Positions 46,417 through 59,600 of a stretch of 64,000 nt of DNA are shown here, piece after piece (within the stretch, counting starts at the first letter, position 1; every line of letters starts with the position of its first letter). The DNA is taken from positions 2,418,001-2,482,000 of the forward strand of contig JAVLRN010000010.1 of assembly GCA_032821775.1 (NCBI GenBank), written 5' to 3'. The notes under the pieces were generated by a model that was not told the origin of the DNA, made no database searches, and saw only the letters and a list, made by a program, of their open reading frames with translations. The DNA comes from Sanguinoderma infundibulare (lineage: Eukaryota; Basidiomycota; Agaricomycetes; Polyporales; Polyporaceae). A program made the position numbers and the translations under genes.

Positions 46417-48922
46417 AATCCTTCCTGCGCTGGTGTTGTTAACGTTATGCGTGTCGTCACAGTACCTTTACACGCGGAAATGAGGTGGCTCTGGCGGCGA
46501 AGGTGTCAGTGGCTAGCGCGCCCGCAGCAGAGGATGAACGAGGGTACTGTACGGGCTCGGAGCGAGAGGACACGCGCACGTACGTACGCAAGACCCCCAT
46601 CGCGGGGAATATGGCAGTCTTATACCCCACCAGGCCCTCGGACGTGGGCGCCCGGCCCTGAGGCTGATAATGTTTTCACCCAGACTGGGCAGGTGTCCCC
46701 CACACGCCCACGCTAATCACGTCCCCGCCCCGGGAACACAGCGCACGGGGGAACTGCTGACGGGGACGCCATCTCGTGCAGTGTCAGACCTTGCCAGGGC
46801 ATGATGCCGACACTGACTCGGACGCGACGGTCAAACTCTTCTGTGCACGACTGGGCACAAAAGTAGGTCGCCCGTTTCTCGTCGCATGCGAAGGGTGAGA
46901 GTGGCCTGGACGTCGGACGGACGCGTTTGCAGGGCGTGGCAGACATGTTTGACGGGCGATGGGTGGGTGTGGGGAAGCGGGGTGGGGGAAGCGAGAAAGG
47001 ATGTACCGAGATCTGGGGGCGGGCACACGGATGCGGTGGCACGGCTGGTGTGGGGAAGCGAGCTGAGCACGCGGGGAATGCGGGGTGATAAGGGTATCCG
47101 AGACGAGTGCGACGGTGCACTACGACGCGCAGGCGTTTGTTGGATGGAGAACCCGTGACTATGTGTAAGCGCGGCTGTTTGAGATGGGGAGACGTCAGCT
47201 GTGGATGATGACAGGCGCGGGGTGATACGTGCCAGCGTTTTGGAGGTACTGATGACGATTGAGTCTATCAAGGACTGCTGAGATTTGTGCTTTTGGTGAG
47301 AAGTATGTAGGACAGCAGGAACAAACCCTGTGGAGGTTAAGGGTTGACAGAAAACCCGCTCAGTTCGTCTGCATCGGCATCAGCATTCCAGGACACCAAC
47401 CAGATTTAGTCGTTCATCTTGTGCCACAGATTGCAAGAGAGCGAAGCGATAGATAGGGAACGATATTGGACTCAGGCGAATAGAACATTTTGTAAAGTCA
47501 TCAAGCGGGCACATCGAGGACGAAGGCAAGGTGGAGGGCGCTTGTTGTCGCCACGTACTAACCGGTCGGCCCCGATTTGCGAATGGCGACTCATTTTTCT
47601 CCGAAGAGTGGTTAGTTCACCGGAAGCTCTAAATTGGAGTCGTAGTTGCTGTTGGTGGAGGTGCGTCGACCCTCGACCCCGAATCTTGGACGATGGCCAT
47701 TCTAATATTCGGGTCCTAGGATCTGAAATCGGACGCTCGACGTACGGTAAAGGGAATGAGATGACGTTCCAATACCATCCAAGTACCTCCCCGAGCTCTT
47801 CATCGTACAGTCACTCAGCCTAATGTAACTTGTAAGTAAACACCTCACCACTCTAGCGCGATTCTACTTAGTATTCCCTACTATTCCCGATGAACAACAG
47901 AGCGAGCAAGAGCAAATTTCTCGAGCGATACCAAATAAATGTATCATGACATTCCACCTCTCCCTCGAACTCCAACGTCTCTCGGTCTGGCCATTGCAGA
48001 GTCTGACGCCGGGGTTTCCAACCGCAGTCCTCAGTCCTCACCCAATCTTATACATGATTCTCTGCCAATATTTACCCACTATTGGCTACCGCAAACGTCT
48101 CGAGCAACACTTCTAGGTGCCTGTCTCCAGAGAAGGTAAGTATCTATGCAGCGTGTACACAGGCGTCCGGGATGTACTTTCCCGACGTGCGTGGGAATTT
48201 CCATTCTAGGAGGGGCATTGAGTTTACTGGAAAAGGACAAGCCGCCGAAACTATAGCTCCCGCTCGACGTCGGTCGCCATGACTCGCTCACTGGCGTCGT
48301 TGACTCGGCTAACGACGTACCAGTACGGTGCCGTACCTTCGCCATGCAGCCCCCGACACCTGAAGGGCGTCGTGGCCGACAAACGTGTTTCATCGGTCCT
48401 CTGTACCTGTGCGTATGCATCGACGATCTTATGAACCACACGAGGCTGACTTATCGGCAGATCTGTAGCGCCTCACGTCCAAACCCGGCCTCGAGCTCCG
48501 CAATACAGTTTGTCGCCGCTCATCACGAGCGGCATCGTCGTCTCCACGTCATCCATCCTGCTGCACGCCAATTACCCTAAATTGACTCACTGTCATACTC
48601 GGTGCCGCCGACACGTCGATTGGAGGGCGAAACACCGCATTTTGCGTGCTTCTTGGGCTCGCGAGCCCGCTGCGGTCGTTTCCGGAGCACAAACGCCTTT
48701 GTACGTGAGATACTGCCTGCTGCATGCCTTGGCACGAGGCTCATATATCACCGTCCCAGGATTCCGCATAAAGCCCCCTGCAGGCCCATAACGTCAATCC
48801 CATCACGCCAGCTCTGTCGCCACCCGTCCTCGAGACGCCACTCTCCATACACGTACGTGTACGACCCCGAGACCTAAGATGAGAGGGAGACATCGGGGCC
48901 ACCGCCTCACTCATGGTAAGTC
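46417..48922. other. divergent promoter region between MFS and AAA genes
   Basis: Two and a half kb without a supported gene. ORFs at 46.7-47.3 kb on the minus strand are Arg/Ser/Pro-rich low-information frames. The last 120 bp may contain a 5' exon of the AAA gene ending at GTAAGT near 48916. Confidence 0.5.
46618..46626 (-). promoter_or_regulatory. possible TATA box of the MFS gene
   Basis: The minus strand reads GGTATAAGA about 200 bp before the start codon. Confidence 0.35.
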
Positions 48923-51781
48923 ATGGATCCCGTCAGTCAGCGCTTCCTCTCCCCATGCCCCCTTGCCGTCCCAGCCGGGCATCCAATGCCTATCCCCCCA
49001 CGATTCGTTAACCTGCTCGGTATGCCAGTTGGGGCTGTCGCTCACGACGACACCGCGCCTGGCTTCGCCATGCCCGCCCAGGCGGGCGAGATGGTCGAGT
49101 TCGACCCGGCTAAGGAGCCCCTCGAAGACGCCGAGGACCCCGTGCCGGAGGGCCCCCCGGGCAGCGTGCTCGAGATCAAGTACCTGCACGAGATCCACGA
49201 CGTGTTCAAGAACCAGTGGACGATCCGCCCCGCCCCGCGGCACACCGAAGACGGGCTGGGGCCCAAGAACGACGGGCAGAAGTACACCGTGTACGCGTTC
49301 GCGGTCATCCGCAAGTTCAACCACAGCCAGGACGGCAAGCTGAACACGTTCAACGTCACCACGCTCCTGCAGATCAACAGCCCCGAGCTGATCAAGGCCG
49401 GGCAAGATGTCATCGGGCACGTGCAGGGTATCTCCTGGACGGCCAAGCCGCTTCGGGTGCGTGCCCGTTGCGCCCGCCTTCCCGTTCGCGGGGGATCCGT
49501 GAACGCCTCGAACGCTAAAACTCTATCTTGCCTTTTAGATTGATCCGAACACTCTCCTCGCTTGGTTGCCGGAGCTGCAGGCCTTCGCGGACGACCTCGC
49601 GTCCAAGGCCGCGAACGAGCCCGAAGAGTCCCCGCTTCAGATCCGACACAGGCATCTCGTCCATCTGCTGGGCTATCTGACGGACACGTACGGCAGCACG
49701 ATCGACAACCTCAACTCGCTGCTCAAGCACGACGAGATCACGTTCGATCTCCTCTGGTCCCTTTTTGTGCCCGGAAAGACGACGGTGTACACCCTCTGTC
49801 CGATCACGTCCGAGCCGCGCTGCGTGCGCCTCGTGCACTCCGAGCTGTGCCAGAAAGCGGACAACCAGGCGCCGGTGTCTGCGGCGTATGACCCGACGGG
49901 CCTCTTGGCGTCCAAGAATTCGCAGGAGCAGCACATGCAGTATTTCTGGCGCCTTGTCGTCGAGTACGTCGAGGTCGACACCGGCGCGCCCGCAGACAGC
50001 CTTGGGGAACTGGGCACGGGCATGAACGCACGCGCGGGCCAGAAGACGAGCTTTGGATACGCGGGCTTGGGCAGAGTGATCGACGTGCCGCGGTTCAAGG
50101 GCACAAAGAAGATCTCGTCCTTGGCTGCGTATCCGATCCAATACTACCCCGGGCCTGGAGGGGTGAGTGGCCTGAAGGAGCGCCTCATCAACCGCGGGAA
50201 GAAGTGGGCGACGCTCGCTGGCGGCATGCACCACGTCGCGTATCGCGGACTCGCGTTCAGGTTCAAAGAGGTCAGCCACATCAAGGCATCTGTGAGTCTT
50301 CCTTGCCGCTGTGTCTCTCGTCTCTTCATTGACGATGCACGACGAAGATCAACTCGAGAATCATGATAGACCGGAGTCAGTATCTCGTTCCCTCCCTCTC
50401 GGTACCGGTCTGCACGCGTCCCAGTCCCAGAGCCAGCTAACCGGTGTGTGTGTGCGGGTTCTGTTCTGCAGAGACGTTCGCGGACACGGTGCCCAACTAC
50501 CCGATGCTCCCGCGCGTGACGAAGAACCTAGAGGGCCAGGATATAGATAGGCATGCGCAGCGCGCGAACGCGACTCACGTTGCGGATGCGAGCGCAGACC
50601 GGGAGCTGACGGACGAGGAACTGCTGCTCACGTCGCCGATCGTGTATGGGTTCAGTTTCGCAGACAAGCACTGGTGTGAGTGTTTGTTATCTTTGGTTCT
50701 TAGAGATATTCTGGGAGCGATATCCTCGGCCGCCGAGAACGCAATCGCTCAGCGCTGTGCATTTTAGTCGAGTTCATCGTCGAACGTGTAGAGCGCTTCA
50801 CGTGGAACGATGAAGCGTTCGAACAGCTTGTTATCCCCGTGAAGCACAAGCAGGTGCTCAAGACGCTCGTCGAGTCGCACAATGCTGGAGGGGCCAAGAA
50901 GTTCGACGACTTCGTCACCGGCAAAGGACACGGCCTCGTCATCAACCTCTTCGGCAACCCCGGTACCGGTAAGAGCCTGACGGCGGAGGCGATGAGCGAA
51001 TGTACGTGTCTAGAGTCCTCGTCGTTCATGCATGTGTTATGAGGCTCACCGGAGCCGCGGTCCCCTTATAGACGTGCGAAGTGAGTTCCTGCAGTTTGGA
51101 GAGCTGGCGCTGGATTTTCCTCTCCTGTTAACATTTTCTCGTGTGCGTTTTTAGAGCCGCTGTATGTTGTGGGAGCAGCGGACTTGGGCACCCACGCCGA
51201 AGCACTGGACAACAACCTCACGAACATCCTCAGGGTTTCTGCGATCTGGGGCGCCGTCGTGCTGATCGATGAGGCGGACGTATTCCTCGAGGAACGCACG
51301 CTAGCTCACCTGGAGCGGAACGCTATGGTCGCGGTCTTCCTGCGGCAACTGGAGTGAGTCCCCCATCCTATATTCGTGTCTCGCCAGTGAGAGCTCGACG
51401 AAACGGGTACTAACCACCCACCGCCTTCGCGATTCAAGGTACTTCCGGGGGATCCTCTTCCTCACGACCAACCGGGTCCGGGTGTTTGACGAGGCGTTCC
51501 AGTCGCGCATCCACGTCTCGCTCCGGTACGCCGACCTCTCATCGGATGCCAAGCGGCAGATCTGGGTCGCGTTCCTCAAGCGCGTCAACGGGAGCGACCT
51601 GCCCAACGGCGGCATCTCGGCGGACGAGCTGCACACGCTAGGGGAGAAGAAGGTGAACGGGCGGCAGATCAAGAATATCGTCAAGACCGCTGGCGCCCTC
51701 GCGCAGGGCCGGCAGGAGAGGCTGAGCTTCGGGCACCTCGAACAGGTGTTGGACTTGATGGAGCAATTCGATACCGCGTAA
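48923..51781 (+). CDS. A fungal AAA+ ATPase with N-terminal DUF7025-like region
   Basis: Eight exons (48923-49456, 49539-50291, 50348-50375, 50472-50675, 50768-51001, 51072-51080, 51155-51353, 51439-51781) close to 767 residues. The first 500 residues match the pattern of fungal AAA proteins with a long N-terminal region (FKNQWTIRP, YLTDTYGSTIDNLNSLL, GLAFRFKEVSHI). The ATPase domain has Walker A GNPGTGKS at 569-576, Walker B VVLIDEAD ending at 629, and a sensor-like FLTTNRVRVFDEAFQSRIHV. Function and substrate are unknown; such proteins are expanded in basidiomycetes. Exon 6 is only 9 nt (Tyr-Val-Arg). The 5' end is uncertain: Met at 48989 or a spliced upstream exon are alternatives. The final codon overlaps GTAAGT, so a short extra exon near 51848 ending IMYQ is possible. 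Confidence 0.9.
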
Positions 51782-52653
51782 GTTCTCTTTTTTCTTGCGG
51801 TGGCTTCCGTTGCGCCTGTCGGTTGAACTCACGTGGTGTTTCGCAGACATATCATGTATCAATAGAGTTTTCTCGTGACTCTGTATCGAGCGCAGTGCTG
51901 TACCCTACTAGTATCTTGAAATCCGATCGTGTGTAGAATGCCGCTCATCCTTCATTCTCGACTCCAGCATCTATCCGACTTGTGGCCGGACTGCTCTGAA
52001 GTTCTGCCTTCGAGGACGTCGGCAGCCGGAGCTAACGGAGGATGACAGATTTCCTTGGTTGAACGCGTTCGAGCAGGAATACAAGCATCCCTTCTAGGTA
52101 CGTAAACCCTTCCGCACAGAAGAGCATCCCACTTGACTGCATCAACAGCGGGCGCATTCCAACAACATTCCTCGAACCTTGCCGACGTCCTCGAGTTACG
52201 TTCGATGTTCAGATATCGCCATTTTGTCAATCACAGCTCTTCCGATACCTCGCGGACCGTGCATCACGTGTGAGGCGTTCTCCCAGAAAGCCGCCGCCTG
52301 GAAGAGGGCCCGCGTCCGGTGCGATACTTCAGAAAACACCTCGCTATCCCCGCGGGTGTCTATACCATCACGCGACGCACCTCGCACATGATCGTTGGTT
52401 TTCACGACGGCGCGCTGTGTGTATGATGTGATGGCGGGCGTGTTCGACGGTCACCTGCCTCGAGGGACGCGGTCTAGGTGAGGCAGCGGGACGGGCAAGC
52501 GCGGAAGCATCATGTAGCGCGACACGGGACCCGTCGGATCGACTTCGATGCCGAGAGGGCTTCTGTTAGGACCTGTCAGTCGCACCTTCGATGACGGCGG
52601 TCTTATAAGTGGCCCCCAAGGCCTTGGGAAGGCGTCCGCCCTCGCCCGCCGTC
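51782..52653. other. intergenic between AAA and GH92 copy B
   Basis: Holds the 3' flank of the AAA gene and the promoter of GH92 copy B. No other gene seen. Confidence 0.5.
52604..52610 (+). promoter_or_regulatory. possible TATA box of GH92 copy B
   Basis: TATAAGT lies about 44 bp before the chosen ATG, which would leave a very short leader. Confidence 0.4.
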
Positions 52654-55600
52654 ATGCTGTCGTTCGGTACGAGGGTCGTTTTGAGCGCGGTGGGGGTCGC
52701 GTCTGCGCTTTCGCCTGTGGTCGGTATCCAGACGTCGGTCGCGTTCACGAGTTCGGGGGTCACTACGGCGAGCGCAGCGCCATCGCCGTCTGCTTCTGGT
52801 TCGGTTTTCATACCGGATGCTGCGAGTTACGTCAACGTGTTCGTTGGGACGACGAACGGAGGGCATGTCTTTCCCGGTGAGTGTCTGTGTATGATTCATA
52901 AATGAGAGCGGGGGACTGACATACGGCGGGATTTGGAACAGGAGCGACTATTCCGCAAGGAATGGTCAAGGTCGGTTTGGACACCGACTCGCCAGGAAAT
53001 GTAGGTTCGCGAGAACGAGACGTGTACGTCCAATCTGATTCAATGGTTGATTTTAGCATGCTGGCTACGACGCCAATCCAAAGTACAACGTGACCGGGTT
53101 CTCCCAGTTGCACGATGATGGTACAGGCGGCGTACGTTTCCTAGACTTGAGGAATACGGGGACCTGCTGAAATTGACGGGACCCACCATAGTCAATTCCG
53201 TTGTCAAACTTCAAATTGTTCCCGTTCGCTACTTGTGGAAAAGGTAACACGTTCGAAGAATGCCAGACGAGCATTGATGGGCGGAAGGTCTTGAGGAAGA
53301 TCCTTCACGATGGCAAGATTACTTATCTCTGATCATGTCCGCCAAGCACCGTCTTACCATCTACTGTAGGCACGCCCGACGATGCAGGAGAGCCGGGGTA
53401 CTTCGCGTCCACTTTGGTAGGCAATCCATCAACATGGTTATTTTTCTCGAGCTAACGTGCCGAGTGCTAGTCCACAGGTATCCGGGTAGAGCTCACTTCC
53501 ACGCGTCGGACTGCACTTCACCGGTATGGAGACAGGTTCGATTATCGTGTCGTGTCGTATTGACCTGTTCCAGGTACACCTTCCCGGCCGGGACGAAACT
53601 CCCGCGTCTCGTCGTGGATATTACGAACGACGGCCAGCAGAGCAGCACGGACCCCACCATGGAACTCGACGAGAAGACCGGCCGCGTGCAAGGCGGAGCG
53701 CGGTTCGCAGCCTCATTCGGCCCCGGTCGCTACTCCGCTTACACCTGCGTAGATTTCAAGGGCGATGGCTACGAACTTGTAGGATGTTCACCATCTCGGT
53801 GTTTCGCATGTCGCTTACCTCTCGATTCAAGGGGGCACCCACCGAATATGGTGCTTGGCTCGGCAACTTCCCAGTAAAGAATACAGTGACTATCAATCAG
53901 TTATACTACGGTACGTTTTGGTATGGCACGACAAAGCCGGAGCAGTGCTAACCAAGGACACGCAGGCTTCATCTCAGAGCTGGGCGCGCTCTTTACCTTC
54001 GCTCCCAACCCGGCCGGCACCACGTCCATCCTGGCTCGTGTTGGCGTTTCCTTTATCTCTGCAGATCAGGCGTGCGCGAATGCGGAGCAGGAAATCCCCG
54101 ACTTTGACTTCGATAACACTCGTGCTGCGTCTCGTGCTCAGTGGAGCGAGCTGCTTGGGCGGATTCAGGTTGATCCCAGCGGTGTCGACCCAGAGTTTGT
54201 GGACTTGTTCTACAGCTCGCTGTACAGAACCCATCTTTCTCCTGCCGACTGTAAGTTCATGATAAGCTCATAATTCAAACGGTCGCTGTCTGACAATAGC
54301 TGCGCAGATACTGACGAAAACCCTTTGTGGAACTCGACGGAGCCGTACTATGATTCCTTCTACTGCAACGTGAGTTCCTTGCCGCTTCGTGGCGTAAATG
54401 CGTAGCTTACTGCGGACGTCTAGTGGGATACCTACCGGACTCTGTACTCGATAATGTCTCTGCACGATCCTGCGACGTTCGCCAGAATCGTGCGTGGGAT
54501 GATCAATATTCAGCAGCACGAAGGATGGCTTCCGGAGTGCAGAGGCGCTACTGCGAAGCACTATATCCAAGGAGGCAGTCGTAGGTTCATTCGTAAGACC
54601 TCCATCATCGTCGCACTAACCATCCTGTTGGGTAGATGGGGACCCCATCCTGGCTGAATTCTTCGTCAAGTAAGTTTCGGTAAACCTCTCTAACCTCGAT
54701 AGACATTACTGACAGTGGACAGGTTCCACGAGCATGCGGACGCTCTTAGTGTTCCCGCCGACGCCTTGTACAATGCCCTCCTCGCAGATGCTGAGCAGCA
54801 GCCTGTGAACTGGGATATTCAAGGAAGACAGATCGATATTTGGAAGACCCTCGGCTACATCCCCCAAGACGTCTTCGAGAGGAGCGGTACCAACAGCAAG
54901 CAGGTTTCGAGGACGGTGGAGGTAAGCATCTCGAGACGATCGTTCTACACGATTATCTGACGGATATTCGTCTCTCAGTACGCGTTCGACGACTTCACGA
55001 TTTCTCAAGTTGCCAAAGTCCTCGGTAAGACTAGCGATGGCACGAAGGTAAGCCCCGAAGCGTCGACATCACGAAGAGAGCGCTTCCTGACATGTTTTAC
55101 CAGTACGCCGAACGTTCCCGGAACTACCAGAATTCCTGGGACGCAAACGTGACGTTCCCAGGCAGGAAAGATATTGTCGGATTCATGCAGGTTCGCTTCG
55201 TCCTCGTTGTCTGCAAAATCAGCACGTTAATCGGCTGCCTGCCCAGCCTCGGTTCGCCAACGGCACGTTCAACTACACCGACCCGCGGCACTGCAGCATC
55301 CACGACCCGACGTCTTCGACCTGTTTCCTGAACGCCCAAAACCACGATGGCTTCTACGAAGGCTCCCCGATCACGGTAAGGCTTCAGCCCCTGCTTTACG
55401 AACATTGTCTTGAACAGAATACGAACATTTGCACAGTACTCGCAGTACGTCCCCCACGACACCGCGAAGCTCATCGAGCTCCAGGGAGGCACCGACAAGT
55501 TCATCAACCGGCTCGACTTCATCTTCCAAGACGTGCGTACCTTCCAGAGTCCAACACCATGCACCTTAATACCATCAGCGCGTAACCGTCGAAGCCTACC

Positions 55601-56267
55601 TATTACTAAACTCGGACTCACCGCATCCAGGGATACTTCGACTCCACCGACGAGCCCTCGCAACAAATCCCGTTCATGTACCACTACGCGAACCGCCCCG
55701 GGCTCAGCACCCAGCGCTCGCGCCAGGTCATCGCCCAGTTCTACAACACCTCCACAAACGGCCTCCCCGGAAACGACGGTGCGCCCGCCCCTCCTCCCCC
55801 TTTATATCTCTATACCTCGAGGCGTCATCGTACCTCCTCGTCATTTTTCCGCGCGCAGTGACACTCTGGCAACTAACACATAACATCATCACGCAGACTC
55901 GGGCGCGATGGGCAGCTACGTCGCCACCTACCTCGCCGGGCTCTACCCCCTCCCCGCCACGCGCCAGTTCCTCCTCTCCTCCCCCTACTTCCCCTCCGTC
56001 TCCTTCCGGAACCCGGTCCTGAACACCACCACCACCATCCGCGCCACCAACTTCGCGGGCAACCCCGCCGACGGCACGGGCGGCCGGGTGTTCGTGCAGA
56101 GCGTCAAGGTCGACGGGAAGCCGTGGCGGTCCAACTGCTTCATCGACTGGGACGCGTTCACGAACGGTTCGCTCATCGAGCTGCAGCTGACGGACGACAT
56201 CGACGTCTCCTGCGGGGCTGGGCAGGACGCCCTTCCTCCCTCCCTCTCGACTGGCGGCTACGACTAG
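52654..56267 (+). CDS. secreted GH92 alpha-mannosidase, copy B
   Basis: Nineteen exons close to 832 residues: 52654-52876, 52942-53000, 53057-53131, 53192-53312, 53370-53416, 53471-53523, 53574-53778, 53832-53910, 53966-54250, 54308-54369, 54424-54580, 54636-54669, 54723-54921, 54979-55047, 55104-55190, 55247-55375, 55437-55532, 55631-55778, 55897-56267. MLSFGTRVVLSAVGVASA is a signal peptide. GH92 marks: FVGTTNGGHVFPG, FSQLHDDGTGG, WDTYRTLYSIMSLHDP (from 404), INIQQHEGWLPECRGAT and GLPGNDDSGAMGSY with Asp709/Asp710. It aligns end to end with copy A and should act likewise as a Ca2+-dependent exo-alpha-mannosidase outside the cell. The intron after exon 4 has a GC donor (ATGGCAAGA). Compared with copy A it has seven additional introns; shared exons keep the same lengths (59, 75, 47, 53, 62, 157, 96 nt). 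Confidence 0.94.
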
Positions 56268-56614
56268 TAGTGGTTCCAAACCCGTATACGAAGTATACCT
56301 GTATCTCGTTCTTAGGCAATCGAGTATCATCCAAAGCCATACTATAACGGACTGTCAGATTGCAGAGATGGTGCTAGTGAAAATTGAATACCGATGCGAC
56401 AAAGCTATAGTACAATGCATGTGTGACGAGAAGACTACAAGACACATTAACAGGCACCCATCACCAACCAGACGATCCGCACGAATGCTGAGTACAGGTA
56501 CAATATTAGCCAACGCGGCATCGTGAGCTAGAGAAAGCCATTACGTGCATTATGGTATACCCATCCTCTTCAAGTCGTTTTTCCGACCGTCTGTCCAAAC
56601 AACCTCGACGCCTC
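56268..56614. other. convergent 3' ends of GH92-B and the UBL-PH gene
   Basis: No gene. A+T-richer, as expected for overlapping 3' untranslated regions. Confidence 0.5.
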
Positions 56615-59600
56615 TCACCGCCCGCTCCGCCTCGCGCTCGGCCCGACGCTCACCGTGCTGCTCACCGTCGTCATCCGCGTCGCCACGCCCAGCGGCAACG
56701 GCAGCCGATGCACGTTCTGCCCGTGCACGATCCCCGCATGCTCCCCCCGCTCCCGGTCCTCCTGCCCGCCGTACAGCGCGCTGTGCTGGAACGTCGCGTA
56801 CCCGGCGGGGACCATCCGCATCCCCGGCAGCGGCACCGGGTGGTGCCCGAGCACGCGCTCCTGCCCAAGCTCGGACTCGTACGCGCCGCCGTCCTCCCGT
56901 TCCTCGACGTCGTCCACGTCCGCGTCGTTCCCATCCCTGCCTGCGAACGCTCCGGTGTACCCCCCACCATGCTCGTCGGGGACCTGCGTCGAGACCGGGG
57001 ACAGCAGCCTGTTGGACGAACTCCCTCCGATCGACGGCTTCGACAAATGCGCCGGCTTGGGCGACTCCGACTTCACCCGCTCCTGGGCCTCGTGCTGTTC
57101 GTGCCGGACAGGATTGAGGTCAAGGTTGCGGTTGTGGTCGTGGTTCTTCGCATCGAACCTAGAGCTCAGATTCGAGCTCGACGCCGACGGGAACAGCGCA
57201 TGCATCGACGACCGCTTCACCCCGCTCAAACCCACGCTCACATTCGTCACCGTCCGCCGCAGGAGCGAGTCCACGGACGAGTACGTCGACAGCGTGCGGC
57301 CCCCGCTCGCCGACCGCGCGTGGTGTTCCCGCCGCCAGCGCGACTTGCCCTGGCCAGTCGTCGTGTGTCGTGAGGCGGAGCCGGGATAAGCACTGGGCGG
57401 CGGCGGCGCAGGCGACGCGCAAGGGTCCGAGCTCTCTCCCGTGCTCTCATCCATGTCCGCGTCGCTCGGTTTCCTGTTCCTGTTCCGTTTGGGCCAGCTC
57501 CACGTCCCGAGCTCGTCGTCCACGGTTCCGTGCTCGCGGGACCCGATCGTCGAAGACTCCCCTCCGAATCGACTTGTCCATCCTTCGGTCGGAGTACTCG
57601 CCGCGACAGCCTCTCGCCTCGCCTGAGTGCGGCGCGCGAGAGACTCCTGGCGATATCGCGCCGCGACAGCGTCGACCCATCCGTCCCACTCCGCCTCGCT
57701 CCCGTCCGACTGCGGGTACGGGTCCGGCTCGCGATCGTACACGGACGCGAGGTCGACGAACGGGTGCGACGACGCGCGACGCAGCTCGTGCGCCTCCTCC
57801 TGCTCACCCTCACCAACATCCACACTCTCCGCTTCCTCCACAGCTTCGCCAACCTGTCCCACATCCCCATCCCCATCCTCACCCCCTCCCACTATGTCCC
57901 CATCCCCCTCCTCCGGCAACGTCCCGACCGAAAGCACAGGCACAGCCGGATCATCCGCAACCCCATCGCCTTCCCTCCACGGCACCCTCTGCCAATGCCT
58001 CGGCTCCCCATCCTCCTCCCCAACCGGCGACGGCTCATAACTGCTCAAAGTATTCCTCCTCCTCGCCCACACAATCTCCAGCTCCTCGTCCTCCTCATCA
58101 TCCGCAAACCCGTCTCCGTCCCTATCCCCATCCCCGTCCGCTGCATCCTCGTCCCCAAACATCACGAGCTCCATCGCGCGCCCAACCGCGCCCAGTCCCG
58201 CACGGCGCGCGTTGCGCGCGAGCTCCAGCCGCCAAGACGGATACGGCACGCCTTCGCCCTGACCCAGACAAAGACCTAGGTTGTCTGCGAGCGAATATCC
58301 TGGTGGGGGCAGTGCGGGGCTCGTGGGCCGACAGTCAGCTGGGGAGCCACCGAAATGGCAGGACTTGTACGGGACATAGGATGGGAAGGACGACGAGGCT
58401 CCCGTCGGGGTCGTCGGAGACAAGAGCGGGCGTGCCTGTGAGTACGAGGTGACCGATGACGACGCCGATGCCGACGACGATGGACGGACGTTGCACGACG
58501 CGGACCCCGACGACGGGGGAAAGTTGTACGAAGAAGGGGAGGGCGATGGGCGAAAGTGGTACGAGCCGTATGAGGACGACGAGGCGGCTGGCCCGGGCGT
58601 CGCAGGGGGAGACGGGGGCGTCGACGAGCGCGAGTTGAAGATGATGGGCGACGGCGACGGCGAATAGACGGACGTCCCGCGGCCGGGCAGAAAGCTGGAG
58701 TGACATTGCGGTGGCGCGTGTCGGTGTAGAACGCGGAGAATGTGAGAACATGCTGCATGGCACGCCCAGAGTTTCCATGTTAGGACGGGACCGTCGACAC
58801 GACCGAATGATGCGGAGGAGCGGAAGGGGGAGTTGAGGGGGCGCATGGAAGATATCACGCACCTGAATTGTCTAGCATGTCTAAAACGATCCATACCGCG
58901 TCTTCCCCCGCCTCGTCCCCCCGTTCCTTCTCCCTCCCCTTGCTCTTCTCCCTCTCCCTCCACGAACCAGGTTCCGTCTCCGAATCGTCCCGACTCCCCC
59001 TCCTCGCGAACGAGTCCCACACGTCTGCAAAGCTGCTGCTCGTGCTACCGCCCAACGCGCTGCCGACCAACGCGCTCGCGCTCGACGTGAGCCCAATGCT
59101 CAATGTCGCCGAGACATCTTTCGAGCCCCTCCGCCACCACGCGCCATGCCCACCCGAGCCTGCCCCCAACCCGGATCCCGATACGGTCCCGACTGAGATC
59201 GATGTTGACATGCCCAGCGGCGGCGTGATCGGCGCTCGTGGAGGGTCCGACGGGCGACGGTCAAAATGAACGGAAGCGTCGTCGGAGAAGGTGCGATTCC
59301 GGGCCGTGCCCGAGCAGAACTTGACGCAGACGATGTTCGAGCCGGCGGGAGACGACGATAATGACTTGTGGCGGAGGCGGGAGGTATGGGAGGGGAGGTT
59401 GAAGTGTCCACTATCGCGGATGGAGAGCATGGAGGAGAGAGAAGAGGTAAACGCTACTTGAGTGTCCTACAACGGTACGTCAGTAAACCGTTCTATTCCA
59501 TGATTTTCGCTAAATCCAGCGCACGCGCATATAACTAGCGAAACCTGCATAGCGACTATTGGCGAGATGGGCCGGGGGCTTACCAAGGACCAAGTGTGTT

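Noticed and set aside
57370..58452. 360-codon plus ORF opposite the UBL-PH gene
   Set aside because: His/Pro/Arg low complexity, antisense to the Ser/Pro-rich tail of a gene with clear domains.
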